This document shows, in pieces, positions 17,133 through 24,659 of a stretch of DNA of 64,000 nt. The position numbers were made by a program, and so were the translations under genes. The stretch spans positions 868,668 through 932,667 of the forward strand of contig NZ_ML769313.1 of assembly GCF_009720365.1 (NCBI RefSeq), written 5' to 3'. The DNA comes from Catellatospora paridis. Its GTDB lineage: Bacteria > Actinomycetota > Actinomycetes > Mycobacteriales > Micromonosporaceae. Each line of letters starts with the position of its first letter. The first letter of the stretch is position 1. The notes beneath the pieces are model-generated. The model did no database searches. It saw only the letters and a list, made by a program, of their open reading frames with translations, and was not told where the DNA came from.

Positions 17133-18587
17133 ATGACTGCGGTGACGGAACTTGTCGATGAAACGGACGAGGCGCTGCGCGCCTGCGACTCCGTGCATCG
17201 AGCGTGCAATGCTGTGGCGGCCGCGGTGAGCGCCCATTCGGCCGCATCGGTGGATGTGCTGCTCGCCAACGCCAACCATCTGTATCTGGTCGCCTGCAGC
17301 GGCGTCTGGCATGCGCCCCGAGCGGCGCGAGTGAACTATGGCATCGCCGGACGTGTCCTGGCCGAGGGACGTACGGTTTCGCTTCGCGATGCCTCGATCG
17401 AGTACCCCGACCTGTATGCCGAGCGGTCGGTCGGCTCGGCAATCTCCGCTCCGGTGCACCACGACCACAAGCCCACGATCGGTGTGGTCACCGTCGAGTT
17501 CGACGGCGTGCGGGCCGATCATGACGACTGGGAGGCGGCGCTGACTGAGATCGGTGCCCTGCTCGGCCGGCGGATCCATCAGTTGGGCGGACCGTCCAAG
17601 GAGAGCGCGCCGCAATGGCTGCTGCGTCACACGTTGAACATCGCCGCCGCTGACGATCCCGGCGAGCTGGCAACACGCACCTGCCGTGCGGCGGTCGAGC
17701 TGTCCGGGCTGCGGTGCGCGGCTCTTCTCGTCCGCAGGGTGAACGTGTCCGCGGAGTGGAGCGGTCCGCCGCTCATCGTCATGGCGGACTACTGCGCAAC
17801 CGGTTCTCGGCACCTCATCGACGCGGTCAGTGCATTGCCGCCGCCGAGCCTGTCCAGGCTGGTGGACGCTGCGTGTCGACATCAGGCGGCGCACTCGCGG
17901 GGAGACCTGAGCGTTCTTGACGCCCGGGGATTCGAACCGCTTGTCGATGCCGGGGTGGGTACCGTGATCGCGGCCTCCGTGCACATGGGTACCGAACGCC
18001 TCGATTTCGAGGCGGCGATGCTGGTAATGGACGAGATCGCCTTCCAGCCGCCCCCGGACACCGCGTTCGTGCTCGAGTTGCTGATGACGAACGCCGCCGT
18101 GTTTTACGAGCGCATGTCAAGACAGCAGAAACTGCAGACCATGGCTGAGTCGGATCCGCTCACCGGCCTGCGCCACCGTCGCCCGCTGGCCGGCCGACTG
18201 GCTTCGAGTATCCCCTCGCGCACCGCCGTTGTCGCCGCGGACATCGACAACCTCAAGGTCATCAACGACATGTGGGGGCACGACGCCGGAGATCGTGCCC
18301 TCACCGAGGTCGCCGACGCCATTCGCCAGGCGCTGCGCGGCAGTGACGAGGTCTTCCGCGTCGGCGGCGACGAGTTCATCGCAGTACTGGACGTGCCGGA
18401 CCACGATGAGGCGGTTCGGGTTGCTGGGCGGATGGCCGCCGCGGTGGCCGATCGCGGGCACACGATCAGCGTCGGTGTCGCCCTGCGGAGCCCGGACGAG
18501 CCGGCGGAGACAACCCTTCGTCGTGCCGATGATGCTATGTACGCCGCGAAGCGGGACAAGAGCATCTCGGTGACGGTGGCCTCCTGA
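17133..18587 (+). CDS. GAF-GGDEF diguanylate cyclase
   Basis: The 484-residue soluble protein has an N-terminal GAF-like sensor (about 15-150, with GIAGRVLAEGRTVSLRDAS), a second less clear sensor-like region (about 160-320) and a C-terminal GGDEF domain. SDPLTGLRHRRPLAGRL opens the domain and RVGGDEF (about residue 411) is its intact active site, so it should make c-di-GMP from two GTP. The start at 17133 is one base after the HD-GYP stop, so the two opposing activities are almost certainly one transcript. No RxxD inhibitory site is obvious just before GGDEF. A small molecule bound by GAF probably tunes activity. Confidence 0.88.
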   Translation: MTAVTELVDETDEALRACDSVHRACNAVAAAVSAHSAASVDVLLANANHLYLVACSGVWHAPRAARVNYGIAGRVLAEGRTVSLRDASIEYPDLYAERSVGSAISAPVHHDHKPTIGVVTVEFDGVRADHDDWEAALTEIGALLGRRIHQLGGPSKESAPQWLLRHTLNIAAADDPGELATRTCRAAVELSGLRCAALLVRRVNVSAEWSGPPLIVMADYCATGSRHLIDAVSALPPPSLSRLVDAACRHQAAHSRGDLSVLDARGFEPLVDAGVGTVIAASVHMGTERLDFEAAMLVMDEIAFQPPPDTAFVLELLMTNAAVFYERMSRQQKLQTMAESDPLTGLRHRRPLAGRLASSIPSRTAVVAADIDNLKVINDMWGHDAGDRALTEVADAIRQALRGSDEVFRVGGDEFIAVLDVPDHDEAVRVAGRMAAAVADRGHTISVGVALRSPDEPAETTLRRADDAMYAAKRDKSISVTVAS

Positions 18588-18726
18588 GCGCGTACGCGCC
18601 GCCTGCGGACGCCGGCGGACCTCACGGGCTGGGCGGTCGCTTGGCCTTGCGAGCATCATGATGCTGCATGTGCCGGTTGCACCTGGTTCGCCGTTCCGGC
18701 GCTGCTGGTGCGGCAACCGACGCCGG

Positions 18727-19398
18727 TCAGCCCTGTGCGGGCATTTCAGCGACCGGCAGTGGCGTGCTGGCCAGGGTATGTGCCTGTGCGGCAGGTACGC
18801 CCAGCAGGCGCAGCAACTGCTCGGCGAGCTGGTCGCATGCGGGGTCATCGACGAGGCTGGGGTCGGTCAGGGAAAGGTGCAGTGTGGCGAGCACCGCACC
18901 GGAGACGGCGGCGCGGGCCAGTAGCGGTTCGGTGACGGTGAAGCGGCCCGAGGCCATCCCGGCCTGAATGTCGCGCAGCGCTCGGGGGGACAGGCCTCGC
19001 GTCGAGTCCACGTAGCTCATCCCGTGCCGGACCAGCACCGCCGAGGTCTGCGGGCGGGCGCGGCACAGGCGAAGGGTCAGCCGGACCGACTGCGCGAACG
19101 CCAGCGCAGGATCGTCGACGTCGATGCTGAGCTGGTCCAGCAGCTCCCCGAGTTCCTCCAGGACCTCGTCGACCGCAGCGGCGAACAGCTCGCTCTTGCT
19201 GGAGAAATGGTTGTAGAACGATCCAAAGCCGACGTCGGCGGCGTCGGTGATCTCCTGGATGCTCGCTTGCGCGGCCGTGTCGGCGGCGAGCATCACGCGA
19301 GCGGCGGCGATCAGCTTCTGGCGCGTCTGCGCCTTGCGCCGCTCGAGGCGGCTGGGCGCGAGCGTGCTGTCGGACGCTTGCGAACCACGCTTCATCAC
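18727..19398 (-). CDS. TetR-family transcriptional regulator (second paralogue)
   Basis: This 223-residue TetR protein has RQKLIAAARVML and ITDAADVGFGSFYNHF as its DNA-binding domain. It resembles the TetR at 9724-10368 along its whole length, including DDPALAFAQSVRLT in the sensor domain. It is divergent from the CYP102 gene across a gap that holds three more TGAT-N6-ATCA sites. Nearly identical recognition helices and shared operators suggest both TetR proteins bind the same sites, perhaps with different inducers. Autoregulation is likely. Confidence 0.92.
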   Translation of the reverse strand: MMKRGSQASDSTLAPSRLERRKAQTRQKLIAAARVMLAADTAAQASIQEITDAADVGFGSFYNHFSSKSELFAAAVDEVLEELGELLDQLSIDVDDPALAFAQSVRLTLRLCRARPQTSAVLVRHGMSYVDSTRGLSPRALRDIQAGMASGRFTVTEPLLARAAVSGAVLATLHLSLTDPSLVDDPACDQLAEQLLRLLGVPAAQAHTLASTPLPVAEMPAQG

Positions 19399-19449
19399 AA
19401 ACGCAAACCTATCGCAGCCCTGATGTGTTCGTCACACCGGCCTCAGAAC

Positions 19450-19463
19450 TGATATCTGCATCA
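19450..19463. promoter_or_regulatory. Candidate TetR operator, site 5
   Basis: TGATATCTGCATCA is an exact TGAT-N6-ATCA match, 52 bases before the start of the minus-strand TetR gene. This position suits autorepression. Confidence 0.5.
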
Positions 19464-19490
19464 CTCCTGAGCCAGTTAGGTGCGCTGACC

Positions 19491-19519
19491 TTGGGCCGCG
19501 GGCGAGTGGCTGATATGTT
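19491..19519 (+). promoter_or_regulatory. Candidate promoter of the CYP102 gene
   Basis: TTGGGC (19491-19496) and TATGTT (19514-19519) are 17 bases apart. The -10 box is inside operator site 6. The resulting leader to the ATG at 19692 would be about 165 bases. Confidence 0.3.
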
Positions 19520-19524
19520 TGTCA
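19511..19524. promoter_or_regulatory. Candidate TetR operator, site 6 (GTCA variant)
   Basis: TGATATGTTTGTCA matches with one mismatch; with its flanks, GCTGA and TCAGC form 5-base perfect arms. Confidence 0.45.
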
Positions 19525-19528
19525 GCGA

Positions 19529-19542
19529 TGATAGTTTAATCA
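19529..19542. promoter_or_regulatory. Candidate TetR operator, site 7
   Basis: TGATAGTTTAATCA is an exact TGAT-N6-ATCA match, four bases after site 6. Pairs of sites this close are typical of cooperative dimers. Confidence 0.5.
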
Positions 19543-19691
19543 GCAGGTCGGTGAGCATGCGTAGACGCTTCCTCACCCGTGCTGACCACCACCGGCGGCG
19601 CGATGTCGTTGGTGACGATCCCTGCCGCGGGTGGCCAGCGCCGAGACGGCCATCGACAGCTACCCGCACTTCTCGCAAGGGGGCAAAGCCC

Positions 19692-22600
19692 ATGACCGCG
19701 CAACCCGTGACCAAGCACCGTCCCATCCGCTCACCGCGCGCAATCCCGATCCTTGGCCACACGCCTCAGATCCCCAGCACCAACCCGGTCGCGTACTTCG
19801 GCGAGCTGGCCAAGCGGTTCCCCGAGGGCATTTACAGCATGGACATCGCCGGTATCGAGCAGGTGTTCGTCTACGACCCGGACCTGGTGGCCGAGGTCTG
19901 CGACGAGACGCGGTTCTTCAAGCAGATCGAGAAGACGCCGCTGCAACACGTCCGGGACTTCGCGGGGGCGGCTCTGTTCACGGCCCATCAGCACGAGGAG
20001 GAGTGGGGCATGGCGCACCGTGTCCTCATGCCGGCCTTCAGCCAGCGGGCCATGAAGAACTACTACGGCCAGATGCTGGACATCGCCCAGAACCTGGTGG
20101 GCAAGTGGGAGCGTAAGGAGGGCCAGCCGGTCAACATCACCGACGACTACACGCGGCTGACCCTGGACACCATCGCCCTGTCGGGATTCGGCTATCGGTT
20201 CCAGTCCTTCGACAAGGAGGAACTGCACCCCTTCCTCAACGCGCTGCTGGAGGCGCTGGTGGAGTCGCTGCGGCGCTCACAGGAGCTGCCGATGATGACC
20301 AAGATGCGCAGGGCGGACGACAAGAAGTACCGCGAGAACATCCAGCTGATGCAGGACCTGGTAGAGAGCGTGATCAACGAGCGCCGCGAGGGGAAGGGCA
20401 CCGGTGAGGATGACCTGCTGGGCCTGATGCTGGAGGCCACCGACCCGGAGACCGGCAAGCTGCTGGCCGACGACAACGTCCGCGACCAGGTGCTGACGTT
20501 CCTCATCGCCGGTCACGAGACCACCAGCGGTCTGCTGTCGTTCGCCGCCTACTCGCTGATGCGCAACCCGCACGTGCTGGCGCAGGCCTACGCCGAGGTG
20601 GACCGGCTGATGCCGGGCGACACCGTACCGGACTACGACACGATCATGAAGATGGACGTGATCCCGCGGATCCTGGAGGAGACCCTGCGCCTGTGGGCTC
20701 CCATCCCCTTGATCGGCAAGTCCCCGCTGCAGGACACCGTCATCGGCGGCCGGTACGAACTGAAGAAGGGAATGCGGGTCAACATCCTCGAGGGCCCGCT
20801 GCACACGCACCCCAAGGCGTGGGACCGGCCCGACGAGTTCGACATCAACCGGTGGCTACCGGAGAACCGCGCCAAGCATCACCCGCATGCCTACAAGCCG
20901 TTCGGCAACGGCGTGCGTGCCTGCATCGGCCGGCAGTTCGCGCTCACCGAGGCCCGTCTGGCCCTCGCGCTGGTGCTGCAGAAGTTCCAGTTCTCGGACA
21001 CCACCGACTACAAGATGGACGTCAAGGAGGCGCTGACCCGCAAACCTGGCGGCTTCGAGCTGAAGGTGCGCACCCGTCAGGAGCACGAGCGGACCGTGTT
21101 CGGTGCTGTGGAGCTGCAGACGGACGAGACACGGGCGCAGGCCACGGTCAGCGGTGTCGGGGTGAACCTGACCGTCGCCTACGGCTCCAGCCTGGGCAGC
21201 AGCGAGGACCTGGCGCGCACGATCGCCGACCGCGGTGAGCGATCCGGCTTCGGGACCACGCTGACGGGCCTGGACGAGCTGGGCGACAACCTGCCCACCG
21301 AGGGCCTGCTCGTCGTCGTCGCGTCCAGCTACAACGGCAAGGCGCCCGACAACGCCCAGCGGTTCGACGAGCTGATCGCCGCCGGCTTGCCCGAGGGCTC
21401 GCTGTCCGACGTGCGGTTCGCGCTGCTGGGCGCCGGTAACACCCAGTGGGTGGCGACCTACCAGGCATTCCCCAAGCGGATCGAGCAAGCCCTGCTGGCC
21501 GCCGGCGCCACCTCGGTCGTCGACCGGGGCGTGGCCGACGCCGCCGGCGACTTCGACGGCATGGCCACCCGCTGGATGAACACGTTGTGGACCACCCTGG
21601 CCGAGGAGTACGCCGCCGACACCTCCGACGACGGTGCGCCGCGCTACCAGGTCCAGCTGCTCACCGAGGCGGACGTGCGCCCGGCGATCGTCTCCGCCCA
21701 GGCGTACCCGCTGACCGTGGTCGCCAATGAGGAACTCGTCAGCGACGCGACCGGGCTGTGGGACTTCCAGATCGAGCCGCCGCGCCCGTCGGCCAAGTCC
21801 CTGACCGTCGAACTGCCGGACGGGGTCACCTACGCCACCGGCAACCACCTGGCCGTCTTCGCCAAGAACGAACCGGCCCTGGTCAAGCGGGCGCTGGCGC
21901 GCCTTGGTGTCGAGCACGACCAGGTGCTGCGGCTCGACCAGCCCGGCACCGGCCGGACACACCTGCCGGTGGGCACGCCCGTGACCGCCGGCCTGCTGGT
22001 CACCGAGTTCCTGGAGCTGCAGGACGTGGCCACCCGCTCCCAGATCCAGACCCTGGCCCAGCACACCGCATGCCCCTGGACCCGGCCGCAGCTGGAGGCC
22101 TACACGGCCGACACCGAGGTGGCCGAGCAGCGCTACCAGGAGGAGATCCTCGGCAAGCGCACCTCGGTGCTGGGCCTGCTGGAGCGTTTCACCGCCATCG
22201 ACCTGCCGCTGGCCGCGTTCCTGGCGATGATGGGACCGATCCGTCCGCGCTTCTACTCCATCTCCTCCTCCCCGCTGGCCGACCCGCGCCACGTTCGGCT
22301 CACGGCCGGCCTGGTGGAAGGACCCGCCCTGTCCGGCGACGGCCAGTACCGGGGGCTGTGCTCGTCCTACATCGCACGCCTGCAACCCGGAGACGTCTTC
22401 TACGGCTACGTGCGCGTGCCCTCGCCGACCTTCGCCCCGCCGGCCGACCCCGCCACGCCGCTCATCCTCATCGGCCCCGGCACCGGCGTCGCACCGCTGC
22501 GTGGATTCCTGCAAGAGCGCGCCTGCCAGCACGCCAACGGCACCCAGGTCGGCCTGTCGCAGGTGTTCGTCGGCTGCCGCCACCCGGGGCACGACTACTT

Positions 22601-22913
22601 CTACCAGCAGGAGCTGCAGGCCTGGGAGAAGACCGGCATCGCCCAGATCCACACCGCCTTCTCCGCGGTCGTCGACCACCCGGCCCGTTACGTCCAGGAC
22701 GCCGTCACCACCGCCTCAGACACGGTGTGGCAGGCGCTCGACGACGGCGCGTACGTCTACGTCTGCGGCGACGGCCGCCGCATGGCCCCGGCTGTCCGCG
22801 AATCACTCGCCGCCCTCTACCGCGACCGCACCGGCGGCGACGACGAGGCCGCCCACCAGTGGCTCGCCCAGCTCGACGCAGACGGCCGCTACCAGCAGGA
22901 CGTCTTCGCCTGA
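19692..22913 (+). CDS. CYP102-type self-sufficient P450 (P450-reductase fusion)
   Basis: The 1073-residue protein has the architecture of P450 BM3 (about 1050 residues). The P450 domain (1-470) has the I-helix AGHETTSG, ExxR in ILEETLRLW and heme loop FGNGVRACIGRQ with Cys411. An FMN flavodoxin-like domain (about 490-640) includes VTVAYGSSLGSSEDLA-type phosphate loop residues and VVASSYNGKAP. An FAD/NADPH reductase domain (about 680-1073) contains RPRFYSISSSP and GPGTGVAPLRGF. The ATG at 19692 follows CAAGGGGGC; longer in-frame starts run through the operators. Such enzymes hydroxylate fatty acids or related chains with NADPH and O2 without partner proteins. Divergent from TetR. Confidence 0.96.
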   Translation: MTAQPVTKHRPIRSPRAIPILGHTPQIPSTNPVAYFGELAKRFPEGIYSMDIAGIEQVFVYDPDLVAEVCDETRFFKQIEKTPLQHVRDFAGAALFTAHQHEEEWGMAHRVLMPAFSQRAMKNYYGQMLDIAQNLVGKWERKEGQPVNITDDYTRLTLDTIALSGFGYRFQSFDKEELHPFLNALLEALVESLRRSQELPMMTKMRRADDKKYRENIQLMQDLVESVINERREGKGTGEDDLLGLMLEATDPETGKLLADDNVRDQVLTFLIAGHETTSGLLSFAAYSLMRNPHVLAQAYAEVDRLMPGDTVPDYDTIMKMDVIPRILEETLRLWAPIPLIGKSPLQDTVIGGRYELKKGMRVNILEGPLHTHPKAWDRPDEFDINRWLPENRAKHHPHAYKPFGNGVRACIGRQFALTEARLALALVLQKFQFSDTTDYKMDVKEALTRKPGGFELKVRTRQEHERTVFGAVELQTDETRAQATVSGVGVNLTVAYGSSLGSSEDLARTIADRGERSGFGTTLTGLDELGDNLPTEGLLVVVASSYNGKAPDNAQRFDELIAAGLPEGSLSDVRFALLGAGNTQWVATYQAFPKRIEQALLAAGATSVVDRGVADAAGDFDGMATRWMNTLWTTLAEEYAADTSDDGAPRYQVQLLTEADVRPAIVSAQAYPLTVVANEELVSDATGLWDFQIEPPRPSAKSLTVELPDGVTYATGNHLAVFAKNEPALVKRALARLGVEHDQVLRLDQPGTGRTHLPVGTPVTAGLLVTEFLELQDVATRSQIQTLAQHTACPWTRPQLEAYTADTEVAEQRYQEEILGKRTSVLGLLERFTAIDLPLAAFLAMMGPIRPRFYSISSSPLADPRHVRLTAGLVEGPALSGDGQYRGLCSSYIARLQPGDVFYGYVRVPSPTFAPPADPATPLILIGPGTGVAPLRGFLQERACQHANGTQVGLSQVFVGCRHPGHDYFYQQELQAWEKTGIAQIHTAFSAVVDHPARYVQDAVTTASDTVWQALDDGAYVYVCGDGRRMAPAVRESLAALYRDRTGGDDEAAHQWLAQLDADGRYQQDVFA

Positions 22914-22989
22914 TCCACGCACGCCACGCCTGAAGCCCACCGCACCATGCACCTCGAGCCATCGAGGAAACGCACAGAAAAGGATCACC

Positions 22990-24036
22990 ATGGACACGAT
23001 GCTCGCCGGACGCTTCCATATGGACCCGAGGAAGTTCGTCGTGGAGGAGGTGCCCGTCCCCGTACCCGGCCCGGGTGAAGTGCTCGTCGAGGTGAAAGCC
23101 GCCGGCGTCTGCCTCTCCGACATCCACCTGATCGACGGCTCCCTGGTCCCGCTGTTCGCCACCTCCGACGTGGTCACCGTCGGCCACGAGGTCTCCGGCG
23201 TGATCCACACCCTCGGGCCCGGCCTCCAGCGCGGACTGACCGCGGGCACCCGCGTCACCCTGGAGGCCGGCCAGAGCTGTGACCAGTGCACCGACTGCGC
23301 ACGGCGCCGCCCCTGCACCCAGATCCGCACCCGCGGCATCGACTACGACGGCGGCTGGGCACAGTACGCCCTCGCCCGCGAGGACACCCTCATCCCCATC
23401 CCCGACGAGCTTCCCTTCGACCAGGCCGCGATCATCCCCGATGCGGTCTCCACGCCCTACGCCGCCGTCGTGGCCACCGCAGGCGTCCGTCCCGCCCAAT
23501 CCGTGGGCGTCTGGGGCGTGGGCGGAGTGGGCGCGCACAACGTCCGCATCGCCCGCCTGGTCGGCGCCGCGCCGATCATCGCCATCGACCCGCTGCCCGG
23601 CGCCCGGCAGCGTGCCCTGGCCTTCGGCGCGGACCTCGCACTCGACCCGACCGCCGACGACTTCACCGACCAGATACTCGCGGCCACCGGCGGACGCGGC
23701 CTGGACTTCGCCTTCGACTGTGCCGGCTTCCCGGCGGTCCGCGAGCAGGCCGCCGCAGCACTCGGCCAGCACGGCGCACTCATCCTGGTCGGCATCACGC
23801 CCCAGCCGCTAACCATCAGCGAAGGCCTGACCTTCAACTACCTGTCCAAGCAGGTGCGGGGGCACTACGGCGGCTTTCCCGAGTCGGTCTCCGAACTGGT
23901 GCAGCTGGCCTCCAACGGCCGCCTCGACCTGGCTCCCTCCATCACCGACCACATCCCACTGGCCGACGCCGCCGACGCAATCCACCGACTGGAGAACAAG
24001 ACCGGCGACCCGATCCGCCTCATCCTCGTTCCATAA
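22990..24036 (+). CDS. Zinc-dependent alcohol dehydrogenase (MDR family)
   Basis: This 348-residue medium-chain dehydrogenase has the catalytic zinc ligand in GVCLSDIHLIDG, GHEVSGVIH, and a structural-zinc lobe with four cysteines in SCDQCTDCARRRPC. The Rossmann cofactor motif is GVWGVGGVGAH near residue 178. It begins 76 bases after the P450 stop with AAAAGGATC upstream, so it is probably in the same transcript. It would oxidise an alcohol made by the P450 to an aldehyde or ketone with NAD(P)+. Compare the broken homologue at 15844-16165. Confidence 0.93.
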   Translation: MDTMLAGRFHMDPRKFVVEEVPVPVPGPGEVLVEVKAAGVCLSDIHLIDGSLVPLFATSDVVTVGHEVSGVIHTLGPGLQRGLTAGTRVTLEAGQSCDQCTDCARRRPCTQIRTRGIDYDGGWAQYALAREDTLIPIPDELPFDQAAIIPDAVSTPYAAVVATAGVRPAQSVGVWGVGGVGAHNVRIARLVGAAPIIAIDPLPGARQRALAFGADLALDPTADDFTDQILAATGGRGLDFAFDCAGFPAVREQAAAALGQHGALILVGITPQPLTISEGLTFNYLSKQVRGHYGGFPESVSELVQLASNGRLDLAPSITDHIPLADAADAIHRLENKTGDPIRLILVP

Positions 24037-24135
24037 CAAGAGCGTGCCGTCATTCATGACCGCAGGCTATGACAACCCGCTCATTCCGCAGTCACTCGTC
24101 GATAGTGCTGAGGGCACGCTCCCGGTTCACGTGCC

Positions 24136-24246
24136 ATGGGGCTGCAGCCGCGCACCCTAGAAGTGTTGGACGACCTTGGAGTTCTGGCCGACGTACAGGC
24201 GGCGGGCGGCTCCTACCCGCCGATGGGCCTACACGTTGGCCGGGCG
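24136..24246 (+). pseudogene. Fragment of an aromatic flavin hydroxylase
   Basis: The fragment GLQPRTLEVLDDLGVLADV is the segment after the N-terminal FAD motif in phenol/PHBH-type hydroxylases (a family-wide VQPRTLE motif). No FAD-binding start precedes it and nothing of the family follows. It is about 37 residues of an enzyme about 500 long. Confidence 0.6.
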
Positions 24247-24605
24247 GGAACGGCCATTCTGGACCTATTACGCCAGACGCCAGATGTGGGACCCCAGCGC
24301 GTTGACCGAGGAGGACATCGACGAAATGGTGCACTCGGCCGAGCAGCCGGACGGGCACCAGGGCCATCTTGGAGATGTTCCGCGCCCGCCAGACCGACGC
24401 CGAACAGAACCGCCCGCACTACGCCGACCCGATCACCTGCCCGGTCCTGGCCATCGGCGCGCAGGCCTATCTCGGGGACGCAGTATCTGAACAGCTCGCG
24501 CAAGTGGCCCGCGACGTCCGCGGCGTCGTGATCCCCGCGTCCGGTCACAACATCGCGCTGGAGAACCCGGCCGCCCTGGCCCGGGCCTCGCATCAAGGTC
24601 CCGGA
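24243..24605 (+). pseudogene. Fragment of an alpha/beta hydrolase (epoxide hydrolase-like)
   Basis: The C-terminal half of an alpha/beta hydrolase is visible in two frames: MWDPSALTEEDIDEMVHSAE in one, then MEMFRARQTDAEQN with CPVLAIGAQAYLGD and the final catalytic-His region VVIPASGHNIALENP in another. The N-terminal half with the nucleophile elbow is missing and a frameshift separates the pieces near 24350. It abuts the flavin hydroxylase fragment, pointing to deletion of a catabolic pair. Confidence 0.7.
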
Positions 24606-24659
24606 CCGCGGTGCCGGTGTGGACGGTTGACCGCGCCGCGGCGACGGTGGCGGCGTCGG

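Noticed and set aside
18652..18665. Palindrome AGCATCATGATGCT as an eighth TetR site
   Set aside because: Its halves are in the opposite order (ATCA then TGAT) with no spacer, and it lies between the convergent ends of two genes.
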